Origin: Mycobacterium sp. PO1
GTDB taxonomy: Bacteria; Actinomycetota; Actinomycetes; Mycobacteriales; Mycobacteriaceae
Direction: 5' to 3'
DNA: 59,830 nt
Assembly: GCF_017312405.1 (NCBI RefSeq)
Contig: NZ_BLTG01000039.1
Span: forward strand, 1 to 59,830
In this document: one piece after another, positions 1 through 9,413 of the stretch
How positions within the stretch are numbered: position 1 is the stretch's first letter
Layout: each line of letters starts with the position of its first letter
Notes under the pieces: model-generated
Databases searched by the model: none
What the model was told of the DNA's origin: nothing
What the model saw: only the letters and a program-made list of their open reading frames with translations
Position numbers and translations under genes: made by a program

Positions 1-43
1 CCAAAGCTAAATGTCGGTGGGGTGGCCTAGCGTTCGCAACAGT

Positions 44-79
44 TCGATCACATGTTCTATCCATCGAACACATGATCGA
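44..79. promoter_or_regulatory. Tandem LexA (SOS) boxes upstream of chiZ
   Basis: Two 16-bp sites resemble the mycobacterial SOS box TCGAAC-N4-GTTCGA. Positions 64-79 read TCGAAC-ACAT-GATCGA (one mismatch). Positions 44-59 read TCGATC-ACAT-GTTCTA (two mismatches). Both share the spacer ACAT. In M. tuberculosis the chiZ homologue (Rv2719c) is divergent from lexA and both are LexA-controlled, so lexA probably lies just left of this window. The in-frame ATG at 72 falls inside a box and is unlikely to be the chiZ start. Confidence 0.75.
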
Positions 80-125
80 CTATCGTTCGAACACAAGAGC
101 GAATCCGAACCGCGAGGGAAGGGCA

Positions 126-644
126 GTGAAGATGACGATCACCCCGGAGTACGACACCTGGAGCCGCCTGGAGGCCGGGCCCGCGTACGAGGCGACGTGG
201 CGACCGGCCGGCCATGCCACGCCCCGTGAAGTGCCGGGTGCGTTCCGTCCGCGCCGACGCGCGGTCTCCGCGCACCGTACGCGCCGCCCCGCCGGGTCGG
301 CGATGCGGTACCGGGGCACCGGAGTGCTGCTGTCGCGGGCCTCGCATCGGCCGCGGCCCATCACGCCCTTCACCACGGTGCTGTTGGCGGTCGTCGCCGG
401 CGCGATCACACTGTGGCTCGGCCTGGTCGCCCAGGCCGGGGGCGTCGTGGGCGAGACCGCCGAGGCTCCGCCGAGCCGGCTGGCAGTGGTGCAGGTGCAG
501 GCGGGGGAGTCGTTGCAGCAGATCGCCCAGCGAGTGTCGCCGGACGCCCCGGTGTCGGAGGTCGTCGACCGTATCCGGCAATTGAACGAGCTGGAGTCGG
601 TTGCCGTCGACGCCGGTCAGACCCTCATCGCCCCGGTCGGTTGA
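126..644 (+). CDS. chiZ: ChiZ-like LysM-domain cell-division/SOS protein
   Basis: Membrane-anchored cell-wall protein of the ChiZ (Rv2719c) type. In M. tuberculosis this is an SOS-induced protein that acts on peptidoglycan and delays division. The N-terminal third is basic and probably cytoplasmic, one membrane segment follows (around [16 protein letters not shown]), then a C-terminal LysM-type module beginning near [15 protein letters not shown]. The GTG at 126 (or the ATG at 132) follows a GAGGGAAGGG ribosome site at 114-123; the upstream ATG at 72 lies in a LexA box. The position next to nrdR and behind SOS boxes matches M. tuberculosis. Identity is fairly secure; the exact start is not. 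Confidence 0.8.
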   Translation: MKMTITPEYDTWSRLEAGPAYEATWRPAGHATPREVPGAFRPRRRAVSAHRTRRPAGSAMRYRGTGVLLSRASHRPRPITPFTTVLLAVVAGAITLWLGLVAQAGGVVGETAEAPPSRLAVVQVQAGESLQQIAQRVSPDAPVSEVVDRIRQLNELESVAVDAGQTLIAPVG

Positions 645-807
645 GGGGGAACTCGCCATGACTGGCACCTGGCGCCGCCGTGACGCGCCGCTGCCGGCTC
701 GTACTCGCTGCATGACCGCCGGTCCGGTGGCGGGCCGACCAACTCGGGCGCAGGTAGTCTCGATGGGGTCCGAAGTGGTTGTCCGTCGGTGTGGCGAAGG
801 AGCGGTG

Positions 808-1272
808 ATGCACTGTCCGTTCTGTCGTCATCCTGATTCGCGGGTGGTCGACTCGCGTGAGGCCGACGAGGGCCAGGCGATCCGGCGACGCCGTGCGTGC
901 CCGGAGTGCGGGCGGCGATTCACGACGGTCGAAACAGCGGTTCTCGCCGTCGTCAAGCGCAGTGGTGTCACCGAGCCGTTCAGCCGCGAGAAAGTCATCA
1001 GAGGTGTGCGGCGCGCCTGTCAGGGCCGCCAGGTCGACGACGACGCCCTGAACCTGTTGGCCCAGCAGGTCGAGGACGCGGTGCGCGCGACGGGTTCGCC
1101 AGAGGTCCCCAGCAACGAGGTCGGCCTGGCGATCCTCGGCCCGCTGCGCGATCTGGACGAAGTGGCCTACCTGAGGTTCGCATCGGTGTATCGCTCGTTC
1201 TCCTCGGCTGAGGACTTCGAGCGGGAGATCCAGGCGCTGCGGGCGCATCGGAAGGTCCCGGCGCCGGGCTGA
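808..1272 (+). CDS. nrdR: Transcriptional repressor NrdR
   Basis: Nucleotide-sensing repressor of ribonucleotide reductase operons. The 154-residue length is typical. The N-terminal zinc ribbon has C3-x2-C6 and C31-x2-C34 (CPFC and CPEC) followed by GRRFTTVE; the ATP-cone domain starts around [16 protein letters not shown]. The ATG at 808 is preceded by AAGGAG at 797-802, and an in-frame extension upstream lacks family similarity. The gene sits just after chiZ, as in M. tuberculosis (Rv2718c). No NrdR boxes were recognised here; its targets are expected elsewhere. Confidence 0.96.
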   Translation: MHCPFCRHPDSRVVDSREADEGQAIRRRRACPECGRRFTTVETAVLAVVKRSGVTEPFSREKVIRGVRRACQGRQVDDDALNLLAQQVEDAVRATGSPEVPSNEVGLAILGPLRDLDEVAYLRFASVYRSFSSAEDFEREIQALRAHRKVPAPG

Positions 1273-1291
1273 CCCAACTGTGGTGGGCCCG

Positions 1292-1978
1292 TCAGTCGAT
1301 CTGACGGACGTGGTCCTCGACGACGCGGCCGGCCACCTTGACCCACCCCTCTGGGGTCCATGTGGTTTTGATGACCGATCCTCGACCCTGGACGATGGTG
1401 AGATCTCGGCTCAGATATTCAGTCATGCGGACTGCGGCAGCGCCGGTGGCCTCGTCCTCGGTGATGCCGAGGCGGGGCGCGAACATCCTCGATCTGATCG
1501 ACCCGGCTTCCCGGTCGATCCAGGTCCACAGATAATGCTCGGCGTCGTCGCTGTAGTCCTCGGGATCGGCGGCCGACAGTTCGTCGGCGGTGGCGAAGTC
1601 GTAGATGGAGAACGCGGGAGCCCACTCCGCGCGGGCGCTGACCGACGCGAGTTCGCCTGCGTAACCGATCTGCACGATTCCGGCGGGCACCTGCAATGTC
1701 TTGACCGGCGTACCGCGTTGGTGGAGCCACCACGCCGCGCCGACGGTCGGGTGTCCGGCGAACGGCAGCTCGGTTGTCGGAGTGTGGATGTGCGCCTGGG
1801 TGGTGTGCGTTCCTGCCGCTGGCATGGTCACGAAAATGGTTTCGCTGTAACCCAACTCGGTGGCCAGCCGCTGCCGGTCGGCGGGCTCGACGCTGGCGGC
1901 GTCGATCACGCCGAGGAGATTCCCGTATCTGCCGTCTTCGTCGGTGAACACGCGCAGCACTGTCACGTCGATCGCCAT
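1292..1978 (-). CDS. PhzF-family isomerase/epimerase-like protein
   Basis: A 228-residue member of the PhzF (phenazine biosynthesis-like, diaminopimelate-epimerase fold) family; substrate unknown. Supporting motifs are GYSETIFV near the N-terminus, [15 protein letters not shown] in the first domain and [11 protein letters not shown] in the second. It is shorter than typical PhzF proteins (about 280 residues), as is the syntenic Rv2716. ATG 1978 is chosen because TAGAGT lies 7 nt upstream (1986-1991), suggesting a leaderless transcript; the extended reading from 2005 would include that promoter. It lies downstream of the hydrolase gene on the same strand. Confidence 0.8.
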   Translation of the reverse strand: MAIDVTVLRVFTDEDGRYGNLLGVIDAASVEPADRQRLATELGYSETIFVTMPAAGTHTTQAHIHTPTTELPFAGHPTVGAAWWLHQRGTPVKTLQVPAGIVQIGYAGELASVSARAEWAPAFSIYDFATADELSAADPEDYSDDAEHYLWTWIDREAGSIRSRMFAPRLGITEDEATGAAAVRMTEYLSRDLTIVQGRGSVIKTTWTPEGWVKVAGRVVEDHVRQID

Positions 1979-2014
1979 GGTGCCGACTCTACGTGGCCGC
2001 ACCACGGCGTAACG

Positions 2015-3037
2015 TCAGGTTGCGCTGCGTTCGTCGGCACCCATGGCGTCGAGCACGGCGACACGGGTTCCCACCGAACCCGAGATCGATGTCTCGCTGA
2101 TGCCGGCGCGCAACAACTCGCGCAGGTAGTCCTGGTCGTAGACGGCGGGATCGGTGCTGTCGATGAACTGTTCGACCACCTCGACGAATCGGTCTGGATC
2201 ATCGTGGAACGGGAAATGGCCGGAGCCCTGGAAGATCTCCAGCTGCGACCCCGGCATCGCCGCGTGCGCCATCTCGGCGTGACTGACCGGGATCACCGAG
2301 TCGTGACTACCCCAGATCAGTTGCACGGGAACCGATTGCGTCAGATAGCAGCGGTCGAGCATGGTGACGACCTGACCGCGCCAGTCGACCACGGCGCGCA
2401 GGGTGCGCGCGAACGCCGACGAGGCGGTGGGCTCGGGCAGATCGGAGAGAATGCGCAGGGCCTCGTGGATGTCCCTGCCCGCGCGGGTGGAGCCCAACAG
2501 AGCGCCACTGCAGCGTCCGACGGCCTGCAGCGCGGGAAGCACCAGCGGCAACCGCAGCAGCGCCAGGGCCTCGCTACCCATCGGCATCGCTGCGACGCGC
2601 AGCGCGAGGTTGACATCTTTGGTGACTCCGCCGGCACCCACCAGGATCAGCCGGTTCACCAGCTGCGGAAACTGGTAAGCGAACTGCATGGCGACGCCGC
2701 CACCGAGCGAGTGCCCCACCACGGTCACGCTGTCGACGTCCAGCACACTGAGCAGATCGCGCATGCCGTTGGCGTAGGCAGCCACGGAGTAGTCGGCGCG
2801 TGGTTTGTCGGACCTGCCGTGGCCGAGGAGGTCGGGGGCGATCACGGTGAACCGTTGAGCAAGCTTGGTCTGCACCGTGCTCCACGTCGTCGAGTTGTCG
2901 CCGATGCCGTGGATGAGCAGGATCGCCGGACCCGAGCCGGCCACCCGAAAAGCCCGGCGATAACCGTGAATGGTGCGGAACTGCAGCGTCGGCGTGAGCT
3001 CGCGCACCGAGCGCAGGTTCGGCTTGCGCTCGGTCAT
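2015..3037 (-). CDS. Alpha/beta-fold hydrolase (Rv2715-like)
   Basis: Alpha/beta hydrolase of about 340 residues. Visible motifs are the oxyanion-hole LLIHGIGDN, DLLGHGRSDKP, the nucleophile elbow GHSLGGG, an acid-loop Asp in WGSHDSVIP and a catalytic His in GSGHFPFHDDP. All triad elements are present, so it should be active; the substrate is unknown and no signal peptide is evident. ATG 3037 begins MTERKPNL, like the M. tuberculosis protein; a GTG nine bases earlier is also in frame. It lies between the PAC2 and PhzF-like genes, all on the minus strand and likely co-transcribed. Confidence 0.85.
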   Translation of the reverse strand: MTERKPNLRSVRELTPTLQFRTIHGYRRAFRVAGSGPAILLIHGIGDNSTTWSTVQTKLAQRFTVIAPDLLGHGRSDKPRADYSVAAYANGMRDLLSVLDVDSVTVVGHSLGGGVAMQFAYQFPQLVNRLILVGAGGVTKDVNLALRVAAMPMGSEALALLRLPLVLPALQAVGRCSGALLGSTRAGRDIHEALRILSDLPEPTASSAFARTLRAVVDWRGQVVTMLDRCYLTQSVPVQLIWGSHDSVIPVSHAEMAHAAMPGSQLEIFQGSGHFPFHDDPDRFVEVVEQFIDSTDPAVYDQDYLRELLRAGISETSISGSVGTRVAVLDAMGADERSAT

Positions 3038-3119
3038 CGGTGGCACCCGATCGTCACGGTCATGTCGCCCACTTCATCGTCGGGACCGGCGTGCGGCACG
3101 AAGTCCGAGGAGTGATCCG

Positions 3120-4121
3120 CTAACTGTTGTCGCGGGGGTCGTCCTTGTCCTTCCGGTACCTCTCGTCGGCCTGCTGGGCGAGGAAACGCTCGAACTCGGC
3201 GCCGATCTCCTCACCGCTTGGCAATTCCTCGTCGCGCGCCAGCAGAGACCGGTTCTCCTGAGCGGCAACGAACGCATCGTACTGGCGCTCCAGGGCCTCC
3301 ACCACTTGGGCGACCTCGGAACTGGCTGCCACCTGCTCGTTGATCTTGTCGAACACCTCGGCGGCGGCACGGGTGAGCGCATCGGTCGGGATCTGCAGAG
3401 AGGCACTTCGAGCAACCTCTGACAGCAACGTCTCGGCGGCGGCAGGAAAATCGGTCTGGGCCAGATAGTGCGGAACGTGGACGGTGAATCCCACCACTTC
3501 GTGGCCGTGCTGGGCCATCCGGAACTCGAGCAGGTTCGACGCGCTGCCGGGCACCTGCACCTCGCCCACCCACGGCTGATGGTCGGCGATGAGTTCTTTG
3601 TCGTTGGAGTGTGCGGTCAAGGTCATCGGACGCGTGTGCGGCACCGCCATGGGGATCGAACCCAGCCCGATCACCCGGCGCACCCCGAGCCGCTCCGACA
3701 GCAGCCGCACGGCGGTGATGAAGCGCTCCCACTTCAGGTCGGGCTCCATGCCGGTCAGCAGCAGAAACGGTGTACCGACCCGGTCGTGCAATGCATACAG
3801 GTTGAGCTCGGGCTCTTCGTAGGCGGTGAAGTGGTCGGTCTTGAACGTCATCAGCGGGCGCCGGGACCGGTAGTCGAGCAACTCGTCGATCGCGAACGAG
3901 GCCACCAGCTCGGTGTCCAGGGTGTCCTTGAGGTGCTGTGCGGACAACCGGATCGCATGGCCGGCGTCGGAGAACCCCTCGAGCGCATGGATCAGCACCG
4001 GTCCGCGACCGTCCGGTGAGGACAGCTGCGGGGCCGGGAATTCGAGCTCGTACATGCCGGTCTGCTCGGGTTGATACTGCTGACCCGGTTCCTGGCCATG
4101 GTCTTGTGCGTTGTCAGCCAT
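3120..4121 (-). CDS. PAC2-family protein (Rv2714-like)
   Basis: A 333-residue cytoplasmic protein of the PAC2 (proteasome assembly chaperone-like) family, conserved in actinobacteria. The PAC2 core includes PVLIHALEGFSDAGHA near residue 40 and the segments LLLTGMEPDLKWERF, VIGLGSIPMAVPHTRP and VGFTVHVPHYLAQTDFP. The C-terminus is charged and helical, ending in a Lys/Asp-rich tail. It heads the probable PAC2-hydrolase-PhzF transcription unit. Its biochemical role in mycobacteria is not established. The 186 bp between this gene and sthA show no further gene. Confidence 0.85.
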   Translation of the reverse strand: MADNAQDHGQEPGQQYQPEQTGMYELEFPAPQLSSPDGRGPVLIHALEGFSDAGHAIRLSAQHLKDTLDTELVASFAIDELLDYRSRRPLMTFKTDHFTAYEEPELNLYALHDRVGTPFLLLTGMEPDLKWERFITAVRLLSERLGVRRVIGLGSIPMAVPHTRPMTLTAHSNDKELIADHQPWVGEVQVPGSASNLLEFRMAQHGHEVVGFTVHVPHYLAQTDFPAAAETLLSEVARSASLQIPTDALTRAAAEVFDKINEQVAASSEVAQVVEALERQYDAFVAAQENRSLLARDEELPSGEEIGAEFERFLAQQADERYRKDKDDPRDNS

Positions 4122-4307
4122 CTTTCTCGCCTCCTCGTCGCGACGTCATCGCGACAGTGGTCTGTCGTGGTCGACCGTGCCCCTCCAGTGTCTCGCACGT
4201 CGTGGGTCACGCCACGGGGGTACCCGCCATGTCACCTGTTTGTTCGAACGTGCACACGCCGATGTGACATTCCTGCCGCAGGCGCTACCTAGGTGCGAGG
4301 GTTCGGG

Positions 4308-5723
4308 TCAGCTGCGGAATTGGTGCAGCGCGCGCAGCTTGTTCATCACGTCCAGCGCGGCGACCTTGTAGGCCTCGGAGAACGTCGGATAGTTGAACAC
4401 CGCGTCGACGAGATACTCGACGGTTCCGCCGCAGCCCATGACCGCCTGGCCGATGTGCACCATCTCGGTGGCGCTGGTACCGAAGATGTGGACACCGAGC
4501 AGGCGGAGGTCTTCGGTCGAGACCAGCAGCTTGAGCATCCCGTAGGAGTCTCCGGCGATCTGGCCGCGAGCCAGCTCACGGTATCGCGACACCCCGACCT
4601 CGTAGGGGATGGCGCTGTTGGTCAATTCGACCTCGGTGGCGCCGACGTAGGAGACTTCGGGGATCGAGTAGATGCCGATGGGCTGTAGCTCGGTCATGCC
4701 TTTGCAGGGTTCGCCGAATGCGTGGTAGGCCGCGAGCCTGCCCTGGTCCATCGACGTGGCAGCCAGGGCTGGGAACCCGATGACGTCGCCGACGGCATAG
4801 ATGTGGTCGACCTTGGTCTGGAAGTTGTCGTCGACGAACACCCGGCCCCGGTTGTCGGCCTCGAGGCCCGCGTTGGGCAGATCGAGGTGGTCGGTCTGGC
4901 CCTGCCGCCCCGCGGAGTACATCACGGTCTCGGCGGGGATCTGCTTGCCGCTGGCCAGCGTCGTGACGGTGCCCGCGGCCCCGACGTCGACCGCGGTGAC
5001 CTCTTCGCCGAACCGGAACGTGACCGCGAGGTCGCGCAGGTGGAATTTCAGTGACTCGATGATCTCGGGATCGCAGAACTCGAGCATGTTGGTGCGTTTC
5101 TCCACCACCGTGACCTTGGTGCCCAGGGCCGCGAACATAGAGGCGTACTCGATACCGATCACCCCGGCCCCGACCACCACCATCGAGGTCGGCAGGATCT
5201 TCAGATCGAGGATTCCGTCGGAGTCCAGGACTCGTTCCTCGTCGAACTCGACCCCGGCCGGGCGGGCGGGTTTGGTGCCGGTGGCGATGACGACGTACTG
5301 CGCTGTGACGGTCGTGCGTTCCCCGCGGTGAGGTTCCTCGACCAGCACCGTGTGCGGGTCCAGAAACCGGCCGTGCCCCTCGATCAGGTCGATGCGGTTG
5401 CGGATGAGCTGGGAGCGCACGACGTCGACTTCCTTGCCGATGACGTGCGTGGTGCGGGCCAGCAGGTCCGCCGGGGTGATCTTGTCCTTGACGCGGTAGC
5501 TCGCGCCGTACAGTTCACGCTGGTTCATCCCGGTCAGGTAGACGACGGCCTCGCGCAGAGTCTTCGACGGGATGGTGCCGGTGTTGACGCAGACGCCGCC
5601 CAGCATCCGCCCGCGTTCGACCACGGCCACCGACTTGCCGAGCTTGGCGGCGGCGATGGCGGCCTTCTGTCCGCCCGGTCCCGAACCGATCACGACGAGG
5701 TCGTACTCCAGCATCGAAGCCAT
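4308..5723 (-). CDS. sthA: Soluble pyridine nucleotide transhydrogenase
   Basis: Flavoprotein that exchanges hydride between NADPH and NAD+. The 471 residues carry an N-terminal FAD-binding [10 protein letters not shown], a second dinucleotide fold [16 protein letters not shown], and the FAD-binding AVGDVIG. In the disulphide region it has C45-V-N-T-G-T50 where lipoamide dehydrogenases have C-x4-C; loss of the second cysteine is characteristic of SthA and argues against dihydrolipoamide dehydrogenase. The C-terminal dimerisation domain ([17 protein letters not shown]) is complete. It matches Rv2713 in position. Confidence 0.93.
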   Translation of the reverse strand: MASMLEYDLVVIGSGPGGQKAAIAAAKLGKSVAVVERGRMLGGVCVNTGTIPSKTLREAVVYLTGMNQRELYGASYRVKDKITPADLLARTTHVIGKEVDVVRSQLIRNRIDLIEGHGRFLDPHTVLVEEPHRGERTTVTAQYVVIATGTKPARPAGVEFDEERVLDSDGILDLKILPTSMVVVGAGVIGIEYASMFAALGTKVTVVEKRTNMLEFCDPEIIESLKFHLRDLAVTFRFGEEVTAVDVGAAGTVTTLASGKQIPAETVMYSAGRQGQTDHLDLPNAGLEADNRGRVFVDDNFQTKVDHIYAVGDVIGFPALAATSMDQGRLAAYHAFGEPCKGMTELQPIGIYSIPEVSYVGATEVELTNSAIPYEVGVSRYRELARGQIAGDSYGMLKLLVSTEDLRLLGVHIFGTSATEMVHIGQAVMGCGGTVEYLVDAVFNYPTFSEAYKVAALDVMNKLRALHQFRS

Positions 5724-5896
5724 GGGTAAGGTCTACGCCGGTTACTGACACCTCGCATGTCGGCGCACGTCAACAACTGGTGAACACCCGCAGGCAGCGC
5801 CGGCGGTTCATCCCCAATCGCGTGTTCATCCCCAGTTCGGCCGCGGCGAGTCGCTGTCGCGGCCGGTTCGTCGGAAGCAGTTGCCAGGTTGGCCAT

Positions 5897-6934
5897 ATGG
5901 CCACCACATCACGCTTCGGATGCCCCCTCGACAATCCCGATCTCATGATCGCGTCGCTGCCCGCGGTGTTGGGCTTCGTGCCCGAGAAGTCACTGGTACT
6001 CGTCACCGCCGCCGACGGCGAAATGGGCGCGGTGTTACGCATCGACCTACCCGACGGTGACACCGGACCACTGTTCGAGCTCGCCGAGGTGGCAGCTGTT
6101 GCCGAGCCCGACGTTGCGGTCGCGATCATCGTCGACGGCGAGGGTGCCGGCTGCCGGATGTGCGCCGAGGACTATCGGGAGTGGACCCAACTGCTCACCG
6201 AGGAACTCGCCGAAAGGCACGTCGAACTGATCGCCGCGCACGTCGTGGACGTGGTCGATGCCGGCGGCCGGTGGTACTGCGCAGACGGCTGCGGCCGTTC
6301 CGGGCGGGTGGCGGATCCGACCGCATCGCCGCTGGCGCTGGCCGCAGTGCTGGACGGGCGACGGCTCTACGCACGGCGCGCCGACCTGGTGGCTGTCGTC
6401 GCGCCCACCGAGCCCGACCGCGCAGCCGGGCTGGCGCGACTGCTCGACAAGGCTGACGGCGTCGAGCGTTGCGACATCGGAAGCCGCATCGAGTTCGCCT
6501 TGGCGAGCGCGGCGCAGGTCGCCGCCGGGTCGGCGTTGAGTGACGACGACCTGGTCCGGTTGGGGACGTCGCTGACTCATCCGCAGGTCCGTGACACGCT
6601 CTACGCCCTGGCGGTGGGCGACGGTGCCGGACCGGCTGAATCCCTGTGGGCGGATCTCGCGCGACGGCTACCCGGCCCATGGCGCGCCGAAGCGCTTGTG
6701 CTGCTGGCTTTCTCCGCCTATGCGCGCGGCGACGGGCCCCTGGCGGGCATCGCCCTGGACGCCGCATTGAGCTGCGAGCCGGGGCACAACATGGCAGGCA
6801 TGCTCGACCAGGCGCTGCGGTCGGGGATGCGGCCGGAAGAGATTCGCGATCTCGCGCGCACCGGTTACCGCATTGCCGCCGAACTCGGTATCCCGCTTCC
6901 GCCGCGCCGGCTGTTCGGCCGCCGCGCGGGGTAG
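5897..6934 (+). CDS. DUF4192 family protein
   Basis: A 345-residue actinobacterial DUF4192 protein; function unknown. The start ATG 5897 gives MATTSRFGCPLDNPDLMIASLPAVLGF, the usual family beginning (quoted here across 27 positions only as its key blocks: CPLDNPDL and LPAVLGFVP). An in-frame ATG at 5780 would add an Arg-rich, non-conserved stretch. A cysteine cluster is visible in CRMCAEDY and in WYCADGCGRSG. The C-terminal half is helical and Ala/Leu-rich. It converges on ideR with only 13 bp between the stops, and no terminator hairpin was recognised in that gap. The 173 bp upstream contain no gene. Confidence 0.8.
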   Translation: MATTSRFGCPLDNPDLMIASLPAVLGFVPEKSLVLVTAADGEMGAVLRIDLPDGDTGPLFELAEVAAVAEPDVAVAIIVDGEGAGCRMCAEDYREWTQLLTEELAERHVELIAAHVVDVVDAGGRWYCADGCGRSGRVADPTASPLALAAVLDGRRLYARRADLVAVVAPTEPDRAAGLARLLDKADGVERCDIGSRIEFALASAAQVAAGSALSDDDLVRLGTSLTHPQVRDTLYALAVGDGAGPAESLWADLARRLPGPWRAEALVLLAFSAYARGDGPLAGIALDAALSCEPGHNMAGMLDQALRSGMRPEEIRDLARTGYRIAAELGIPLPPRRLFGRRAG

Positions 6935-6947
6935 ACCCGGGACGGTG

Positions 6948-7640
6948 TCAGACCTTCTCGACCTTGACCGCGTGGGCCATCTCGTGGGGGAGTTCGACCT
7001 GCTCGTGGCCCGGGATGACGATCATGACGCCGCCGTGGTCGTTCAGCTCGACCGTGACGCGGGCGTTGGGCACCACGCCGGCGTCCTTGAGCCGGGCGAT
7101 GAGATCGGTGTCGCCCTGCACGTGCTCGGTCAGCTGGCGCACGACGACGGCCACCGGCATGCCGGCGGGCAGTTCGGTCAAACGCACCAGCGTCGAGGTC
7201 TCGTTGAGCAGATCGCCACCGAAGCCGAGCTCGGACAGGCCTGGGATGGGATTGCCGAACGGTGAGGTGGTCGGGTTGTTGAGCACCTGGACGAGTCGCC
7301 GTTCGACGTCCTCGCTCATCACGTGCTCCCACCGGCATGCCTCGGCGTGCACTTCCTCCCACGGCAGACCGATGACATCGACGAGAAGACGTTCGGCAAG
7401 GCGGTGTTTGCGCATCACCGCGATGGCCAGCGACCGGCCTTTCTCGGTGAGCTCGAGGTGACGGTCACCGGCTACGTGGAGCAAGCCGTCCCGCTCCATC
7501 CGTGACACTGTCTGGCTCACGGTGGGGCCGCTCTGTTCCAGACGCTCGGCGATACGCGCCCGCAGTGGGATGACGCCCTCTTCCTCGAGGTCGTAAATGG
7601 TCCGAAGGTACATCTCGGTGGTATCGATCAGGTCGTTCAT
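6948..7640 (-). CDS. ideR: Iron-dependent repressor IdeR
   Basis: DtxR-family Fe(II)-dependent regulator controlling siderophore and iron-storage genes. The N-terminal winged helix includes the recognition segment SGPTVSQTVSRMERDGL; the metal-binding/dimerisation domain has HRLAERLL and EACRWEHVMSEDVE with Cys and His ligands; the C-terminal SH3-like domain ends AHAVKVEKV. ATG 7640 is preferred over GTG 7646 because GGAGGGT lies about 6 nt upstream and the protein then starts MNDLIDTTEMY as in M. tuberculosis. It follows sigB on the same strand, the known mycobacterial arrangement. Confidence 0.97.
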   Translation of the reverse strand: MNDLIDTTEMYLRTIYDLEEEGVIPLRARIAERLEQSGPTVSQTVSRMERDGLLHVAGDRHLELTEKGRSLAIAVMRKHRLAERLLVDVIGLPWEEVHAEACRWEHVMSEDVERRLVQVLNNPTTSPFGNPIPGLSELGFGGDLLNETSTLVRLTELPAGMPVAVVVRQLTEHVQGDTDLIARLKDAGVVPNARVTVELNDHGGVMIVIPGHEQVELPHEMAHAVKVEKV

Positions 7641-7732
7641 GCGCACACCCTCCGTCTGTGCGTGAGTCTACCGGTCTGCCGCCCCGACAAACGCTGCTCC
7701 CTGCGGCGACACCGCCCTGCGTCGTCGACGCG

Positions 7733-7765
7733 CAGAAGGCCCGCCGCGGTGCGGCGGGCCTTCTG
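7733..7765 (-). terminator. Strong hairpin downstream of sigB
   Basis: A perfect 15-bp stem (left arm 7733-7747, right arm 7751-7765) closes a 3-nt loop, ggt. Stem ends are CAGAAGG and CCTTCTG. It lies about 60 bp past the sigB stop and before the ideR start. No T-tract follows in either direction, so it resembles the U-tract-less hairpins common in mycobacteria. It may separate sigB from ideR transcription or act in mRNA processing. Confidence 0.75.
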
Positions 7766-7827
7766 TCGGTTCCGGCCTGGCCGGCCCATCGGCGCAGCCC
7801 GATCAACTCGCCCGAGGGCTGAGTCGA

Positions 7828-8787
7828 TCAGCTCGCGTAGGAACGCAGCCGGTCGGCACGGTCGCCGTGCCGCAGCTTGGCCATCACCTCGCGCTCGATC
7901 TGACGGACCCGTTCCCGAGACAGGCCGAACAGCTTGCCGATTTGATCCAGGGTGCGGGGCTGGCCGTCGTCGAGGCCGAAGCGCAGCCGGATCACCTGCT
8001 GCTCGCGTTCGTCGAGTGTGGCCAGCACGTAGCGGATATCGGTGTGCAGGAGCTCGGAGATCACCGCGTTCTCGGCCGACATCGCCTCGGAGTCTTCGAT
8101 GAAGTCGCCCAGCGGCGCTTCCTCGTCGCTGCCGACAGGCATGTCCAGGCTGACCGGGTCACGGCTGTGCTCGAGCAGGTCGGTGATCTTCTCCACCGGG
8201 ATGCCGGACTCGGCCGCGAGCTCCTCGTCGCTGGCTTCGCGACCAAGCTGCTGATGCATCTCGCGCTTGATCCGGGCCAGCTTGTTCACCTGCTCGACGA
8301 GATGAACCGGTAGCCGGATGGTGCGGCTCTGATCGGCCATTCCGCGGGTGATCGCCTGGCGGATCCACCACGTGGCATAGGTCGAGAACTTGAATCCCTT
8401 GGTGTAGTCGAACTTCTCCATGGCGCGGATCAGTCCGAGATTGCCCTCCTGGATCAGGTCGAGCAGCGGCATCCCGCGACCCGTGTAGCGCTTGGCCAGC
8501 GACACCACCAGACGCAGGTTGGCCTCGAGCAGGTGACGCCGGGCCGCCTGACCGTCACGCACCACTGCAGCGAGATCGCGTTTGCGGTTCTCACCCAACC
8601 GTTTCCGGGTGTCGAGCAGATGCTGTGCGTAGAGACCGGCTTCGATGCGCTTGGCCAGTTCGACCTCATCGGCCGCATTGAGCAGTGCCGTCTTGCCGAT
8701 GCCGTTCAAGTACACCCGAACGAGGTCGGCGGCAGGGCTCTGGGCGTCGAGATCCTGGTCAACGCGGCTGGTGGTGGCATTTGCCAT
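7828..8787 (-). CDS. sigB: RNA polymerase sigma factor SigB
   Basis: Group 2 sigma factor for stress and stationary-phase transcription. The 319 residues include region 1.2 ([14 protein letters not shown]), region 2 with the -10-binding segment [20 protein letters not shown], region 3 and region 4 with the helix-turn-helix around [19 protein letters not shown]. It lacks the long acidic N-terminus of SigA. ATG 8787 follows AGGAGG closely and matches the M. tuberculosis length; the extension to 8817 is rejected. An ECF-type promoter lies upstream at 8825-8851. Confidence 0.96.
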   Translation of the reverse strand: MANATTSRVDQDLDAQSPAADLVRVYLNGIGKTALLNAADEVELAKRIEAGLYAQHLLDTRKRLGENRKRDLAAVVRDGQAARRHLLEANLRLVVSLAKRYTGRGMPLLDLIQEGNLGLIRAMEKFDYTKGFKFSTYATWWIRQAITRGMADQSRTIRLPVHLVEQVNKLARIKREMHQQLGREASDEELAAESGIPVEKITDLLEHSRDPVSLDMPVGSDEEAPLGDFIEDSEAMSAENAVISELLHTDIRYVLATLDEREQQVIRLRFGLDDGQPRTLDQIGKLFGLSRERVRQIEREVMAKLRHGDRADRLRSYAS

Positions 8788-8824
8788 AACGGCCTCCTGA
8801 TCGGGTGGAACTTTCATGAGCTAC

Positions 8825-8851
8825 AACGCCCTATGCCGGCAAAGAGTTCCC
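8825..8851 (-). promoter_or_regulatory. Putative ECF-sigma (SigE/SigH-type) promoter of sigB
   Basis: On the minus strand, GGAAC of GGGAAC (8851-8846) and CGTT (8828-8825) are separated by 17 nt, matching the SigE/SigH consensus GGAAC-N16/17-GTT. It lies about 40 nt before the sigB start codon. In M. tuberculosis sigB is known to be induced through SigE, so the position fits. Confidence 0.7.
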
Positions 8852-8934
8852 GCCCCTCGCCCGGTTCACACCTTCTGATCTGCGGTTATTGGAGGCCGAC
8901 CTGAAAATTCGCTGAGAAACGCGCCAGAACCGAC

Positions 8935-9336
8935 TCAGCGGGGAACGTCGCCGTCGGACCCGTCGGAGCCATGTTGCGGCGCCACCGGGGTCACACCGCC
9001 GATCGCCGGGCGCTCCGCAGTGGGAAACAGCGGGATGCGCCGGCGCGAGTCGTAGCGGCGCGGCTCCTCGGCGCGGCGGGGCGGCCGGTCGTTGGCGATC
9101 AACACTGCCATCCACGGCAGGGGAATCGAGGCGACGATGATGGCCAGCGAGATGAGCCCGTTGTGCCAGACGCTGTAGGCCACAGCGGCAAGGATGAGCG
9201 CAGGAATTCGGAAGGACATCAGCGTGAGGTACTTGCGTACCCGCTGGCGGTGCTGGTCCTCGTAGGCGGGGGCGGCCTGAGTGATCAGAACAGGACGACC
9301 ATCGTCATCGAAACCCAGCTCTTGGCCGTGTTTCAT
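8935..9336 (-). CDS. DUF3099 small membrane protein
   Basis: A 133-residue protein with two adjacent hydrophobic segments (around IPALILAAVAYSVWHNGLIS and IIVASIPLPWMAVLIA), a charged N-terminus and an Arg/Pro-rich C-terminal tail. This is the architecture of the DUF3099 family (Rv2709-like), of unknown function. ATG 9336 begins MKHGQELGFDDDGRPVLIT; the in-frame extension to 9354 is less likely. It lies upstream of sigB, as in M. tuberculosis, and is divergent from the DUF3039 gene. Confidence 0.8.
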   Translation of the reverse strand: MKHGQELGFDDDGRPVLITQAAPAYEDQHRQRVRKYLTLMSFRIPALILAAVAYSVWHNGLISLAIIVASIPLPWMAVLIANDRPPRRAEEPRRYDSRRRIPLFPTAERPAIGGVTPVAPQHGSDGSDGDVPR

Positions 9337-9413
9337 GCCTCCACTGTTCCACATATCGGTCCCGGTGTGCCGGTCGCATTTCTTACCGTTCCATGGCGAG
9401 GCAGAATGGGCGC

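Noticed and set aside
72..125. ATG 72 as the chiZ start
   Set aside because: It lies inside a LexA box and lacks a ribosome site; GTG 126 or ATG 132 follow a strong one.
1280..3115. 611-codon open frame antisense to the PhzF-like and hydrolase genes
   Set aside because: No recognisable domain; the minus-strand genes carry clear motifs.
4122..4307. TTCGAACGTGC near 4242 as another LexA box
   Set aside because: Only one half-site is present; the second half GTTCGA is absent at the required spacing.
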